A DNA stretch of 64,000 nucleotides, from the NCBI RefSeq assembly GCF_002954765.1, contig NZ_MTPW01000001.1, positions 2,927,501 to 2,991,500 on the forward strand, in the 5' to 3' direction. A program made the translations under genes and the position numbers. A model generated the notes under the pieces. It was not told the origin of the DNA, did not search any database, and saw nothing but the letters and a program-made list of their open reading frames with translations. This stretch comes from Nonlabens arenilitoris. GTDB lineage: Bacteria > Bacteroidota > Bacteroidia > Flavobacteriales > Flavobacteriaceae. Shown piece by piece: positions 26,758 through 35,879 of the stretch. Positions within the stretch are counted from its first letter, which is position 1, and each line of letters begins with the position of its first letter.

Positions 26758-26775
26758 ATACCCTTTATGGGGTAT
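26758..26775. repeat. Second ATACCCTTTA-GGGTAT palindrome copy
   Basis: ATACCCTTTATGGGGTAT differs from the 22790-22807 palindrome at two central positions. It lies between rlmH and the thioredoxin-like gene, about 50 bases upstream of the latter's start. Confidence 0.45.
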
Positions 26776-26781
26776 TTTCAA

Positions 26782-27255
26782 TTACTCGTGGTGATAGGGC
26801 TCGTTTTTTAAAATTGTAAAAGCTCTGTAAATTTGTTCTGTCGCAAACAGTCGTACCATTTGATGAGAAAAAGTCATATCACTTAGTGATAACTTAGAAT
26901 TAGCTCTTTGATAAACATTACTAGAAAAACCATATGGACCACCTATTATAAAGACTAGTCTTTTTAATCCAGATATACTACGTTTATTGATTAACTCAGC
27001 AAATTGTAGGCTAGATAGTTTTTTACCTCTTTCATCTAGAAGTGTAACAAAATCACTTTTTTCTAGTTTATTAAGAATCAATTTTCCTTCTTCATTTTTC
27101 TGTTGATCTTCCCTTAAATTTTTGGTGTTTTTAAGGTCAGGGATGATTTCCAATTCAAAATTTATGTAATGCTTTAAGCGTTCTACATACATCTGTGTGA
27201 GTTGCTCTATACGAGAATCATCTGTTTTACCTACGGCTAGAAGTGTAATTTTCAT
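26782..27255 (-). CDS. rlmH: 23S rRNA (pseudouridine1915-N3)-methyltransferase
   Basis: A 157-residue SPOUT methyltransferase that methylates pseudouridine 1915 in helix 69 of 23S rRNA in assembled ribosomes. The SAM-knot segments are clear: FIIGGPYGFSSNVYQRA, LSLSDMTFSHQMVRLFATEQ and the closing YRAFTILKNEPYHHE, which holds the HxxE-type C-terminal residues. Length and start are standard. It is cytoplasmic and divergent from nadC. A TAACTTTG -7-like box lies immediately upstream on the minus strand. Confidence 0.96.
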   Translation of the reverse strand: MKITLLAVGKTDDSRIEQLTQMYVERLKHYINFELEIIPDLKNTKNLREDQQKNEEGKLILNKLEKSDFVTLLDERGKKLSSLQFAELINKRSISGLKRLVFIIGGPYGFSSNVYQRANSKLSLSDMTFSHQMVRLFATEQIYRAFTILKNEPYHHE

Positions 27256-27331
27256 ATCAGCAAAGTTAATTGCATTTTAACAATATGTAAAAACAGATGT
27301 TTAGCTTATTTTTGAGTAATAAAATATACAA

Positions 27332-28198
27332 ATGGAATACGGAAGCGCAGCATTTAAAGAAGAAATTAAACGCATTATAACTAACGCCTTAAGAGAAGAT
27401 GTAGGTGATGGAGATCACAGTAGCTTATCCTGTATTCCTACAACAGCGACTGGTAAAGCACGTTTATTAGTAAAAGATGAAGGTATATTAGCTGGTGTAG
27501 AATTTGCAAAGGCCGTTTTTCATGAAGTAGATCCTGACTTAGAAATTGATGTAAAAATAAATGACGGTAGCGCTGTAAAGTATGGTGATGAGGCTTTTTA
27601 CGTAACGGGTTCTTCACAGTCTATATTAAAAGCAGAGCGATTAGCATTAAATGCTATGCAACGCATGAGTGCTATCGCTACAAAAACCAAAAGTTTTGTT
27701 GACGCACTAGAAGGAACTAAGACTAAAATTCTAGATACAAGAAAGACCACGCCGGGCATAAGAGTCCTTGAAAAGTGGGCTGTAAAAATAGGTGGTGGTG
27801 TTAATCATAGATTTGGCCTTTATGATGTAATCATGCTTAAGGATAATCATATAGATTTTGCCGGTGGTGTCAGTAAAGCGATTCAAAAGACAAAACAATA
27901 CCTAAAAGATACTAATCGTGATTTAAAGATTATTGTTGAGGCTAGAGATCTAGAAGAGATTAAAGAGATATTAACTAATGATGGTGTATATCGTATATTA
28001 ATTGATAATTTTAATTATGAAGACACCCGTAAGGCTGTTGAATTGATAGGTGATCAGTGCTTAACAGAAAGTAGTGGTGGCATCACACTGGAAACAGCAC
28101 CTCAATATGCAGCATGTGGAGTAGACTTTATCTCAAGTGGCGCTTTAACACATAGCGTTTATAATCTAGATTTAAGTCTTAAAGCGGTCCATGAGTAA
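27332..28198 (+). CDS. nadC: Nicotinate-nucleotide pyrophosphorylase (carboxylating)
   Basis: A 288-residue enzyme that turns quinolinate and PRPP into nicotinate mononucleotide in de novo NAD synthesis. Family motifs include ALREDVGDGDHSS at the N-terminus, ILDTRKTTPGIRVLEKWAV with the substrate-binding basic residues, and VIMLKDNHIDFAGG. The ending SSGGITLETAPQYAACGVD is also typical. It overlaps the next gene by eight bases, so the two are co-translated. It is cytoplasmic. The pairing with a YihY-family gene is common in Flavobacteriia. Confidence 0.96.
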   Translation: MEYGSAAFKEEIKRIITNALREDVGDGDHSSLSCIPTTATGKARLLVKDEGILAGVEFAKAVFHEVDPDLEIDVKINDGSAVKYGDEAFYVTGSSQSILKAERLALNAMQRMSAIATKTKSFVDALEGTKTKILDTRKTTPGIRVLEKWAVKIGGGVNHRFGLYDVIMLKDNHIDFAGGVSKAIQKTKQYLKDTNRDLKIIVEARDLEEIKEILTNDGVYRILIDNFNYEDTRKAVELIGDQCLTESSGGITLETAPQYAACGVDFISSGALTHSVYNLDLSLKAVHE

Positions 28199-29120
28199 AA
28201 CCAAAGATCTACTAGACCGTATACCTATTTTGCGATGGCCAGTCAACCTAGCAAATAAAATACGTATACCAGGATTAGAAGGAATGACTCTTTATGATGT
28301 GGCAGAAACCTATATTATAGGAATCGCACAAGGAGCATTTTCAGCTAGGGCTAGTGCGATAAGCTATAGCTTTTTTATGGCTATATTTCCTTTTTTATTA
28401 TTTGTTTTAAATCTGATTCCTTTTATACCCATTGAAAATTTTCAGAATGAATTCTTAGAGTTTGTCATAGAACTATTACCAGCACAAGCGGTAAGTATCT
28501 TTGATCAAATATTCAAAGAAATTGCTCTTCAAGGAAATACAGGGCTTTTAACCATTGCCTTTGTATCATCTTTAATCTTTATGTCTAACGGTGTTAACGC
28601 TGTTTTTAATGGTTTTGAAAGGTCTTACCATACCGATTTTAATCGTGGATTTTTTAGACAATATGCTATATCACTAGCCGTATCAGTGATGCTTACCATC
28701 TTTCTATTAATAATGGTAATAGTTGCTGGTTATGTTGAATATCTACTTGAAGAATTACGTAAATCCAATATCATGAGTGAAACTGGTCAAGGAGGAACTC
28801 TAGTATTAGTAAGATATTTAATTGTAATAATACTGACATATATTTTTGTTGCAGTGCTCTATTATTTTGGCACAAGAGATGGTCGTCAAACACGATTTTT
28901 TTCAATAGGAGCCACGGTAACAACAGTTTTAATTGTTTTATTATCAGTTCTTTATGGTGTCTATATTGATAACTTCACATCTTATAACGAGATCTATGGA
29001 TCCATAGGTGCATTACTGATCTTAATGATTTATATATGGCTCAATTCCAATATATTACTTCTAGGATTTGAATTAAATGCCTCTCTTAGAAAATTAAAGG
29101 CACAGAATTTGAATACTTAA
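28191..29120 (+). CDS. YihY/BrkB family inner-membrane protein
   Basis: A 309-residue integral membrane protein with about six hydrophobic segments. The family marks are ARASAISYSFFMAIFPFLLF near residue 55, LFMSNGVNAVFNGFERSYH in the middle and YGSIGALLILMIYIWLNSNI near the C-terminus. Earlier claims that the family is RNase BN are not supported; a transport or envelope role is more likely, but none is proven. It overlaps nadC by eight bases and is probably co-transcribed with it. Confidence 0.9.
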   Translation: MSKTKDLLDRIPILRWPVNLANKIRIPGLEGMTLYDVAETYIIGIAQGAFSARASAISYSFFMAIFPFLLFVLNLIPFIPIENFQNEFLEFVIELLPAQAVSIFDQIFKEIALQGNTGLLTIAFVSSLIFMSNGVNAVFNGFERSYHTDFNRGFFRQYAISLAVSVMLTIFLLIMVIVAGYVEYLLEELRKSNIMSETGQGGTLVLVRYLIVIILTYIFVAVLYYFGTRDGRQTRFFSIGATVTTVLIVLLSVLYGVYIDNFTSYNEIYGSIGALLILMIYIWLNSNILLLGFELNASLRKLKAQNLNT

Positions 29121-29153
29121 TATTATCTTTAAAAACCCAAAATAAGAATCACA

Positions 29154-29720
29154 ATGAAAAAATTAATTTTATTAGCAGTAGCTCTAGTAGCAACATTCAC
29201 TGCAAATGCACAAGTAACCATCAATGATGTTAAGGTAGAAAAATCTCTTACCGTTGAAGGACAAGAATTGATGCTTAATGGCGCAGGACTTAGAGAAAAA
29301 TTATGGTTTGACCTTTATGTAGGTGCTTTATATACAACTGTTAAGTCTAGTGATGGATCTACACTTGTAGACGCAGATCTACCTATGGTTATTACCTTAG
29401 ATATTACAGACAGTAAAGTAACACAAGATAAAATGAAAAGTGCTGTAGAAGATGGCTTTGAAGACAGCTGTACAGATGCAGAACGTGCTGCGATTAAAGG
29501 AGATATCAAAAGATTTATAGGATTTTTCAAAGATGCTATTGTAAAAGGTGATGAGTTTCAACTCGCTTATGTACCTGGTAAAGGAACTATGGTTTCTAAA
29601 AATGGAAAAGCCCTAGGTACTATCGCTGGTATCGATTTTAAGAGAGCTTTATTTGGAATCTGGTTAGGAGATGATCCAGCAGATGAAGATTTAAAAGATG
29701 GTATGTTAGGTAAGTCTTAA
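29154..29720 (+). CDS. Exported chalcone isomerase-like protein
   Basis: A 188-residue protein with a signal peptide (residues 1-20, ending TANAQ). The mature part fits the chalcone isomerase-like fold: LNGAGLREKLWFDLYVGALY and GTIAGIDFKRALFGIWLGDDPADEDLKDGML. Bacterial members have no proven isomerase activity; fatty-acid binding is one suggestion for the fold. It is likely periplasmic. A terminator follows at 29742-29768. It may be transcribed with nadC-yihY, from which it is separated by 33 bases. Confidence 0.88.
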   Translation: MKKLILLAVALVATFTANAQVTINDVKVEKSLTVEGQELMLNGAGLREKLWFDLYVGALYTTVKSSDGSTLVDADLPMVITLDITDSKVTQDKMKSAVEDGFEDSCTDAERAAIKGDIKRFIGFFKDAIVKGDEFQLAYVPGKGTMVSKNGKALGTIAGIDFKRALFGIWLGDDPADEDLKDGMLGKS

Positions 29721-29741
29721 TAAGACTTTTAGAATAATATG

Positions 29742-29772
29742 ACCCACGTAAAGTAAATTTGCGTGGGTTTTT
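29742..29772 (+). terminator. Terminator after the chalcone isomerase-like gene
   Basis: Arms 29742-29752 and 29758-29768 (one G-T pair) around a 5-nt loop, followed by six Ts. The next start codon is 13 bases downstream. Confidence 0.85.
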
Positions 29773-29784
29773 TAATTTATAGAT

Positions 29785-30213
29785 ATGAGATTATTTATTA
29801 CGATTGCATTAATATTTCTCGCTTTCGCGAAAGCGTATTCACAAGACATCACAGGTGTATGGAAAACCGTAGATGAAGAGTCTGGTATTGTTAAATCTCA
29901 TGTCGAAATTTTTGAAAAAGATGGCAAATTCTATGGTAAGGTGCTTAAAGTTCTAGATCCAGCTGCGCCAGATACACCATTATGTGTTAATTGTGATGGT
30001 GATTTAAAAAATGTACCTATAGAAGGATTAGTAATCATTAACGATCTTGAAAAACGAGGGAAAGTTTACAAAAATGGAACTGTTTTAGATCCTGAAAACG
30101 GAAAGTCTTATGAATGTAAAATATGGCTTAATGAAGACAATCCAGATCTATTAATGGTAAGAGGCTATATTCTTTTCTTGTATCGCACGCAGACATGGAT
30201 AAGACTCAAATAG
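29785..30213 (+). CDS. DUF2147 exported protein
   Basis: A 142-residue protein with a signal peptide and a DUF2147 domain: GVWKTVDEESGIVKSHVEIF, then CVNCDGDLKNVPIEGLVI and a C-terminal GYILFLYRTQTWIRL. The family is a lipocalin-like periplasmic domain of unknown role. The hydrophobic core of its signal peptide, LAFAKAYSQ, is partly encoded by an exact copy of the iterated palindrome. It lies just after a terminator and ends before another one that runs into the priA start, so it is probably transcribed alone. Confidence 0.87.
   Translation: MRLFITIALIFLAFAKAYSQDITGVWKTVDEESGIVKSHVEIFEKDGKFYGKVLKVLDPAAPDTPLCVNCDGDLKNVPIEGLVIINDLEKRGKVYKNGTVLDPENGKSYECKIWLNEDNPDLLMVRGYILFLYRTQTWIRLK
29820..29835. 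repeat. Iterated palindrome, copy 5 (exact, inside a signal peptide)
   Basis: Exact CGCTTTCGCGAAAGCG encoding most of LAFAKA at the signal peptidase region of the DUF2147 protein. Confidence 0.9.
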
Positions 30214-30263
30214 ATATAAATATTGGATAAATAACCACCTTTATTCATGTATCAATTTAAATC

Positions 30264-30293
30264 ATCTACTATTTTTACATAGTAGATTTTTTT
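30264..30293 (+). terminator. Terminator whose T-run ends at the priA start codon
   Basis: The 9-bp stem ATCTACTAT/ATAGTAGAT (30264-30272 with 30279-30287) is followed by seven Ts that run directly into the priA ATG at 30294. Confidence 0.75.
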
Positions 30294-32744
30294 ATGTCCC
30301 ATTTTATAGATGTTATAATTCCTTTACCGCTTGAAAGGCTTTTTGCTTATCGAGTTACCGCTGCCGAGGCTGATTTTTTACAGCCAGGTATGCGTGTTGC
30401 TGTACCATTTGGTAAGTCTAAGATTTACACAGGAGTAGTACATAACATACATCAATCACCACCACTCAATTATGAGGTAAAGGATATTGAATTAATTATT
30501 GATGAGCAACCTTCTATAACCATCGATCAGCTTAAATTCTGGGAATGGATAGCCTCATATTATGTATGTAGTGTAGGACAGGTGATGCGCGCTGCTTTAC
30601 CTAAGTCATTAATGCTGGAAAGTGAAACGATCATTCTTAAAAATCCAGACACTGAATTTAAGGATGATCTTTTAAATGATAAGCAGTTCTTGATAATGGA
30701 AGCCTTACTTCATAGACCTGCATTAAAGATTAAAGAGGTTATGGAAATTCTAGATAGAAAATCTGTTTTGCCTATCCTCAAAAAAATGCTTGAGCTAGAG
30801 TTAATTATTTTACAAGAAGAGGTTTATTCTACATACAAACCTAAAACGGTAAAGTACATTTTTTTAAACGCTAGATATAAAGATGAAGAACATCTTAAAA
30901 ATCTACTAGATGATATGACTAGAGCGCCTAAGCAGCGTGACACAGTCATGTCATTGTTTATGCTGCAAACAGGTAATAAATTAGTTACTTCAAAACTGTT
31001 GCAAGACAGAGCAGGAGTTTCTAGAGCAGTGATTAAGGCCTTAATTGATAAGAAAATTTTTATAGAGGAAGAGCAAGCGGTAGATCGAGTACGTGATGAA
31101 AAAGAAAAAGGTCGCGAACTATATGAACTACAACCAGCTCAACAAGATGCACTTAATGAGATCAGAGAGCAATTTGATGCTGGTAAAACAACTTTATTAC
31201 ATGGTGTAACCTCAAGTGGTAAGACAGAAATTTATGTAAGGCTTATACAAGAGCAACTAGAACTAGGGCATCAAGTTTTATACTTATTACCAGAGATAGC
31301 TTTAACTACTCAACTTATCTCTAGATTAAAACAGTATTTCAAGCATCAAGTTCTCGTTTATCATTCTAAGTATAATCTTAATGAAAGATTAGAAGTGTGG
31401 AATCACGTAATAGAACATAAAGAACCATATGTGATTATAGGTGCTCGTAGTGCTATATTACTACCTTTTCAAAATGTAAAACTCATTATTGTTGATGAAG
31501 AACATGAAACCAGCTTCAAACAATTTGATCCAGACCCTAGATATCATGCACGAGATGCAGCTGTTGTACTAGGAAATATTAAAAAAGCAAATGTACTTTT
31601 AGGATCTGCTACACCATCTCTAGAAAGTTATTACAATACAACTACAGGTAAATACGGATTAGTAGAATTAAAAGAACGCTATGGTAAAGTGTTGATGCCA
31701 GATATTCAAATTATTGATATCAAAGACAAACATAAGCGCAAGAAAATGAAAGGTCATTTTTCTGATAGCTTAATAGAGCAAATGCAAGAAGCATTTAAAA
31801 ATAATAACCAAGTTATCTTATTTCAAAATAGAAGAGGATATGCACCAATCCTAGAATGTAACACATGTGGTAATGCACCTCAATGTCCTAATTGTGATGT
31901 GAGCCTTACTTTTCATCAATTTAAAAAGCAGTTGAGATGCCACTACTGTGGCTATCACACTATCGTACCACTAGAATGTCCATCTTGCTCAAGTACTGCG
32001 TTAGACACTAAAGGTTTTGGTACTCAACAAATTGAAGAAGAGTTTAAAGAACTATTCCCAGATCACAAGATTGCCCGTATGGATCTAGATACAACAAGAG
32101 GAAAGAATAGTATTGAAAAAATCATCGAGCAAATTGATACTGGAGAAGTTCATTGTCTTGTAGGTACACAAATGCTTACTAAAGGTTTAGATTTTAGAAA
32201 TGTAAGTCTTGTAGGTGTTTTAAGTGCAGATTCTATGCTTAATTTTCCGGATTTTAGAGCTCATGAGAGATGTTTTCATTTATTAACACAAGTGTCTGGT
32301 CGTGCTGGACGTACTGTAGAGCGTGGTAAAGTATTGATACAAAGTTATAATCCAGATCACCAAATTCTACAGCAAGTTAGTACTTATGATTATAGCACGA
32401 TGTTTAAAGAACAATTAGAAGATCGATATCAATTTAAATATCCTCCATACCAGCGATTGATAAGATTAACTTTTAAGAATCGCGATTACAATACAACGTT
32501 ACAAGCAGGACAGTGGTTTGTAAACGCATTAAATCAAATAGAGCATGGAGTAGAAGTACTAGGACCTGAATTTCCCGCAGTAGCACGTGTCCGTAATTTA
32601 TATCAAGTCCATGTTATGGTAAAAATGGGTAAACAGCACCATCCTAACAACATTAAGAACTATATACGTAAGGTTAAGCGCAGTTTTGAGTCGATTAAAG
32701 GATTTAATTCTGTAAGATGTAATGTAGATGTAGACTGTTATTAA
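30294..32744 (+). CDS. priA: Primosomal protein N', replication restart helicase
   Basis: An 816-residue SF2 helicase that reloads the replisome at stalled forks. An N-terminal DNA-binding domain (about 1-200) is followed by Walker A GVTSSGKTE, the DEEH box in LIIVDEEHETSF and the paired zinc sites (CNTCGNAPQCPNCDVS and CHYCGYH, then CPSCSS). The RecA-like second domain has GTQMLTKGLDF and SGRAGR. Length and layout are standard. It is cytoplasmic. The start codon touches the T-run of a terminator-like hairpin, so its leader is unusual. It converges on the DUF808 gene. Confidence 0.96.
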   Translation: MSHFIDVIIPLPLERLFAYRVTAAEADFLQPGMRVAVPFGKSKIYTGVVHNIHQSPPLNYEVKDIELIIDEQPSITIDQLKFWEWIASYYVCSVGQVMRAALPKSLMLESETIILKNPDTEFKDDLLNDKQFLIMEALLHRPALKIKEVMEILDRKSVLPILKKMLELELIILQEEVYSTYKPKTVKYIFLNARYKDEEHLKNLLDDMTRAPKQRDTVMSLFMLQTGNKLVTSKLLQDRAGVSRAVIKALIDKKIFIEEEQAVDRVRDEKEKGRELYELQPAQQDALNEIREQFDAGKTTLLHGVTSSGKTEIYVRLIQEQLELGHQVLYLLPEIALTTQLISRLKQYFKHQVLVYHSKYNLNERLEVWNHVIEHKEPYVIIGARSAILLPFQNVKLIIVDEEHETSFKQFDPDPRYHARDAAVVLGNIKKANVLLGSATPSLESYYNTTTGKYGLVELKERYGKVLMPDIQIIDIKDKHKRKKMKGHFSDSLIEQMQEAFKNNNQVILFQNRRGYAPILECNTCGNAPQCPNCDVSLTFHQFKKQLRCHYCGYHTIVPLECPSCSSTALDTKGFGTQQIEEEFKELFPDHKIARMDLDTTRGKNSIEKIIEQIDTGEVHCLVGTQMLTKGLDFRNVSLVGVLSADSMLNFPDFRAHERCFHLLTQVSGRAGRTVERGKVLIQSYNPDHQILQQVSTYDYSTMFKEQLEDRYQFKYPPYQRLIRLTFKNRDYNTTLQAGQWFVNALNQIEHGVEVLGPEFPAVARVRNLYQVHVMVKMGKQHHPNNIKNYIRKVKRSFESIKGFNSVRCNVDVDCY

Positions 32745-32760
32745 GTCTTTAATACATATT

Positions 32761-33642
32761 CTATTTATTAGTTTTTCTATTGAAAAACACTTTTTTAATC
32801 GCTTTTATGACTACTAAGGTGATGATACCTACCGCAAGACCTACTAAAAACTCTGCTACAATTGACGGCAAGCCATGTAGCAAATCATGCAAGTACTCTA
32901 TATTGTGAAGAAAAATTCCACCGGCAACTAATAAAAGAGCTATGGTACCTACGATTGCCAGTCCTTTAATAATTAATGGTAATGCTTTTACTAATAGTTG
33001 ACCTATCGTTTTAGTAAAACTTTTTTCATTATTGCTGGCTTTAATTAATCGATAACCCAAATCATCCATTCTTACAATTAAGGCTACAATACCATAAACA
33101 CCTATTGTGGCTATAATGGCTACAAAAGAAACTACTAAAATTTGTGTAGTTATATTTTCTTCTAATACGGTACCTAAGGCAATAATTACAATCTCCACAG
33201 ATAATATAAAGTCTGTAAAAATTGCAGATTTGATCTTATCTTTTTCAAATGCAAGAATTTCTTCTTCAGTATATTCTTTAGAAGTTAAAGCAGCTTTGGG
33301 ATGGTCATGTGGGAAGACATATTCATATATCTTTTCTGCTCCTTCATAGGCGAGATAGATAGCTCCTAGTATTAATATAATAGTGACTGCAATAGGTAAA
33401 AATGCACTTAATAAAAAGGCGAGTGGTAAAATAATCAGTTTATTAATAAAAGAACCTTTGGTGATAGCCCACAACACGGGAATTTCTCTAGATGATACAA
33501 AACCTGATGCTTTTTCTGCATTTACGGCTAGATCATCTCCTAGAATTCCAGCGGTTTTTTTAGTCGCAATCTTACTCATTGCAGCTACATCATCCATTAA
33601 CACTGCAATATCATCTAGTAAAGCAAAAAATCCTGAAGCCAT
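32761..33642 (-). CDS. DUF808 family inner-membrane protein (YedI-like)
   Basis: A 293-residue membrane protein with about six hydrophobic segments. The opening FFALLDDIAVLMDDVAAM, then KKTAGILGDDLAVNAEKASG and REIPVLWAITKGSFINKLI are diagnostic of DUF808/YedI. No function is established; the family is broadly spread in Proteobacteria and Bacteroidota. It converges on priA with 16 bases between the stops, and it is transcribed toward priA. No clear terminator separates them. Confidence 0.9.
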   Translation of the reverse strand: MASGFFALLDDIAVLMDDVAAMSKIATKKTAGILGDDLAVNAEKASGFVSSREIPVLWAITKGSFINKLIILPLAFLLSAFLPIAVTIILILGAIYLAYEGAEKIYEYVFPHDHPKAALTSKEYTEEEILAFEKDKIKSAIFTDFILSVEIVIIALGTVLEENITTQILVVSFVAIIATIGVYGIVALIVRMDDLGYRLIKASNNEKSFTKTIGQLLVKALPLIIKGLAIVGTIALLLVAGGIFLHNIEYLHDLLHGLPSIVAEFLVGLAVGIITLVVIKAIKKVFFNRKTNK

Positions 33643-33676
33643 AGTTATTATGTGTTTTTAAAAAACGAAAATATAA

Positions 33677-34231
33677 TTACTTTTTGGCTTCTGATAACAA
33701 TTCTTCTAACGGTTTTATCAAAGATTGATATTGCTCTGGTAAATGTAAGTATGGTTCTAATGTAAAGGTAAATGTAGTATCACCTTTAAAAACCCAATAA
33801 TTAACTTTCAATTTTCCATCATGAGTCTTAAGGTTTTGAGAAGGTACATTATTTATAGAATAATCATTTCTTGATTCATTATACCAAATACCTAATTTCC
33901 TCAAGTCATCTGGATTTGAATATTTTAATGTGATTAAAGGATTGATAATCGAATCTTTATCATGGATTTTAATCTCTTTCATAGGATAGGATTGCAGCTC
34001 TTTAGACCATAAATTACCTTTATTTATCAGGGATAAAAAGAGACTCCATTGATCTATAACTGTTGTTGCATCTGTATCAGTTTCTACAATTGTAAATAAT
34101 TTCTCCTGTTGTATATGTACGGTTTTTTTTATGGTATCGATGGTGACCGTCGTTTTATTTGCAGCAATACGTCCGTTTTCTATATTAAAAAAAGAAAGTA
34201 GGGCAAAGAATAAAATTTTGATTTGTTCCAT
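33677..34231 (-). CDS. Exported hypothetical protein
   Basis: About 184 residues from the ATG at 34231; the longer frame to 34252 would need a TTG start. The N-terminus (EQIKILFFALLSFFNI) may be a weak signal peptide. The mature part is beta-rich with a KLKVNYWVFKGDTTFTFTLE segment and a helical C-terminus. I do not recognise a family. It sits 35 bases upstream of the DUF808 gene on the same strand and 76 bases from the photolyase-like gene. Composition is normal. Confidence 0.6.
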   Translation of the reverse strand: MEQIKILFFALLSFFNIENGRIAANKTTVTIDTIKKTVHIQQEKLFTIVETDTDATTVIDQWSLFLSLINKGNLWSKELQSYPMKEIKIHDKDSIINPLITLKYSNPDDLRKLGIWYNESRNDYSINNVPSQNLKTHDGKLKVNYWVFKGDTTFTFTLEPYLHLPEQYQSLIKPLEELLSEAKK

Positions 34232-34327
34232 TTTCAATTTTATAACTCTCAAGTAAAATCTGCAACAATTTAGAGTAATTTAAAGTAATGACTACTAGAA
34301 TAGGTATTGATATTGATTTTTTGTTAT

Positions 34328-35833
34328 TTAAGAATTAGATGCCCTTAACTCATCACCACCAGGCCATATTTCACGATTAGGATTTGTATGTTTTGATATA
34401 ATACGTTGCGATTCTTTGCTATTTTTGATGTCTTTTTGAATTGCATAGAGGATGTCTTGAGCACGCTTTCGCGAAAGCGTATTATCCACTAATCTTACAG
34501 GATAATCCCTACCTAATTTAAAATTAAAGAACTGCTCATCCATTGCAGTCATTTTCCATGGCTCGTGAACAAAACGTAAAGGTAAATGTGCAATTTCTGG
34601 AACCCATTTTTTTATAAAAATACCATCTGGATCGTGTTCTAAACTATTTTTAACGGGATTATAGACTCTTACTATATTTATTCCTGTCTCGCCAGCTTGC
34701 ATTTGTAACTGAGGATAATGTATACCTGGTTCAAAATCTAAAAACTTTGAGGCAAGATGCGTGCTTGCGTCCTGCCATGGCTGCCATAAATGATGAGTGA
34801 AAAAACCGGTAAGCATGGCTCGCAATCTAAAGTTAATAAATCCTGTGGTATTTAAACAACGCATAGCGGCATCTACAAGAGGATAACCAGTTTTACCAGT
34901 GCGCCATGCTTTCTGAAAACTAGAATTTACTGGTTTATTAATATGATGATATGCTTTATGAACGCTAAGCAATTCCATTTCATGCTCCATTTCAAATTTT
35001 TCAATAAAATGGGCTTGCCACCTCAATCGTGATAGAAAAGAGTTGAGTGTTCTTTTATCTTTTATATAATGTTTTGCAGCACTTGCTTTTTGAGCAATCA
35101 TGCGCACACTTACATTTCCCCATGCGATGTATGGCGATAATCTACTACTGTGCAATCTACTTGTAAGTGGTTTTGAATAATGAAGATTGTATCCAGTTAT
35201 GCGATGGTTAAGAAAACTATTAAAGTATTTTAATGCAGTACTGGTACCACCTGGTTGAAAACCAGATTTTTTATCTGTTTTTAAGTCAGTAATATTGAAT
35301 TTTTTTTCTAGCTCTATTAATTTCAAGGGATCAAGAAAGAAAGCCTTATCAAAGTCTGGATGCTGCAAATCTTTATTTATAAATTCAATCCAGTGCTCTT
35401 TCCATTTTGATCTATTTTTCAATCCACGTATCACACCGTTAGAAATGCTTTCTTCCCAATTAATATGTGTCTTCTTAAAATAGTTGCTAATATTTATATC
35501 TCTTTTATAGGTTTTTAAAAGTCCTGTTTCTTGATAAGAAAATACATTTTTGATATGGTAATCCTGTTGTATTAATTGAAACGCAGACAACGCATTAGAT
35601 TCAATACATAAAATCTGGGTATTAAGAACTTCAAGCTTTTCATTTATGTTCTCTAATGATTGCTTTATAAAATCAAAATGTCTTTTACTATAATGAGCAT
35701 CCTGTAAGAGCATGGGCTCAAAGATGTAGAGTAGAAGTATGGGTAAACCAGACTGTGTAGCCCTTTGTAAAGGTTCATGATCTAAGATTCTTAAATCTCT
35801 TTTAAACCAGACTATATTAATGGATTGTTTCAA
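34328..35833 (-). CDS. Photolyase/cryptochrome family flavoprotein, divergent type
   Basis: A 501-residue protein with an N-terminal photolyase domain (NIVWFKRDLRILDHEPLQ) and a C-terminal FAD-binding domain (LSRLRWQAHFIEKFE, TGYPLVDAAMRCLNTTGFINF). The usual WQW...DAAPYFRIFNP block is replaced by QLQMQAGETGINIVRVYNP, placing it in a divergent branch. It may repair DNA or act as a light sensor. The start is TTG at 35833, because no ATG precedes the conserved NIVWF. An exact palindrome encodes NTLSRKRAQ near residue 455. It lies 47 bases downstream of the second photolyase gene. Confidence 0.85.
   Translation of the reverse strand: MKQSINIVWFKRDLRILDHEPLQRATQSGLPILLLYIFEPMLLQDAHYSKRHFDFIKQSLENINEKLEVLNTQILCIESNALSAFQLIQQDYHIKNVFSYQETGLLKTYKRDINISNYFKKTHINWEESISNGVIRGLKNRSKWKEHWIEFINKDLQHPDFDKAFFLDPLKLIELEKKFNITDLKTDKKSGFQPGGTSTALKYFNSFLNHRITGYNLHYSKPLTSRLHSSRLSPYIAWGNVSVRMIAQKASAAKHYIKDKRTLNSFLSRLRWQAHFIEKFEMEHEMELLSVHKAYHHINKPVNSSFQKAWRTGKTGYPLVDAAMRCLNTTGFINFRLRAMLTGFFTHHLWQPWQDASTHLASKFLDFEPGIHYPQLQMQAGETGINIVRVYNPVKNSLEHDPDGIFIKKWVPEIAHLPLRFVHEPWKMTAMDEQFFNFKLGRDYPVRLVDNTLSRKRAQDILYAIQKDIKNSKESQRIISKHTNPNREIWPGGDELRASNS
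34464..34479. repeat. Iterated palindrome, copy 6 (exact, inside the divergent photolyase gene)
   Basis: Exact CGCTTTCGCGAAAGCG encoding part of NTLSRKRAQ near the C-terminus of the protein. Confidence 0.9.
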
Positions 35834-35879
35834 TTTATTAATTACGTGTATCTAGCTTAACTATTTTAACCAAGTGACT

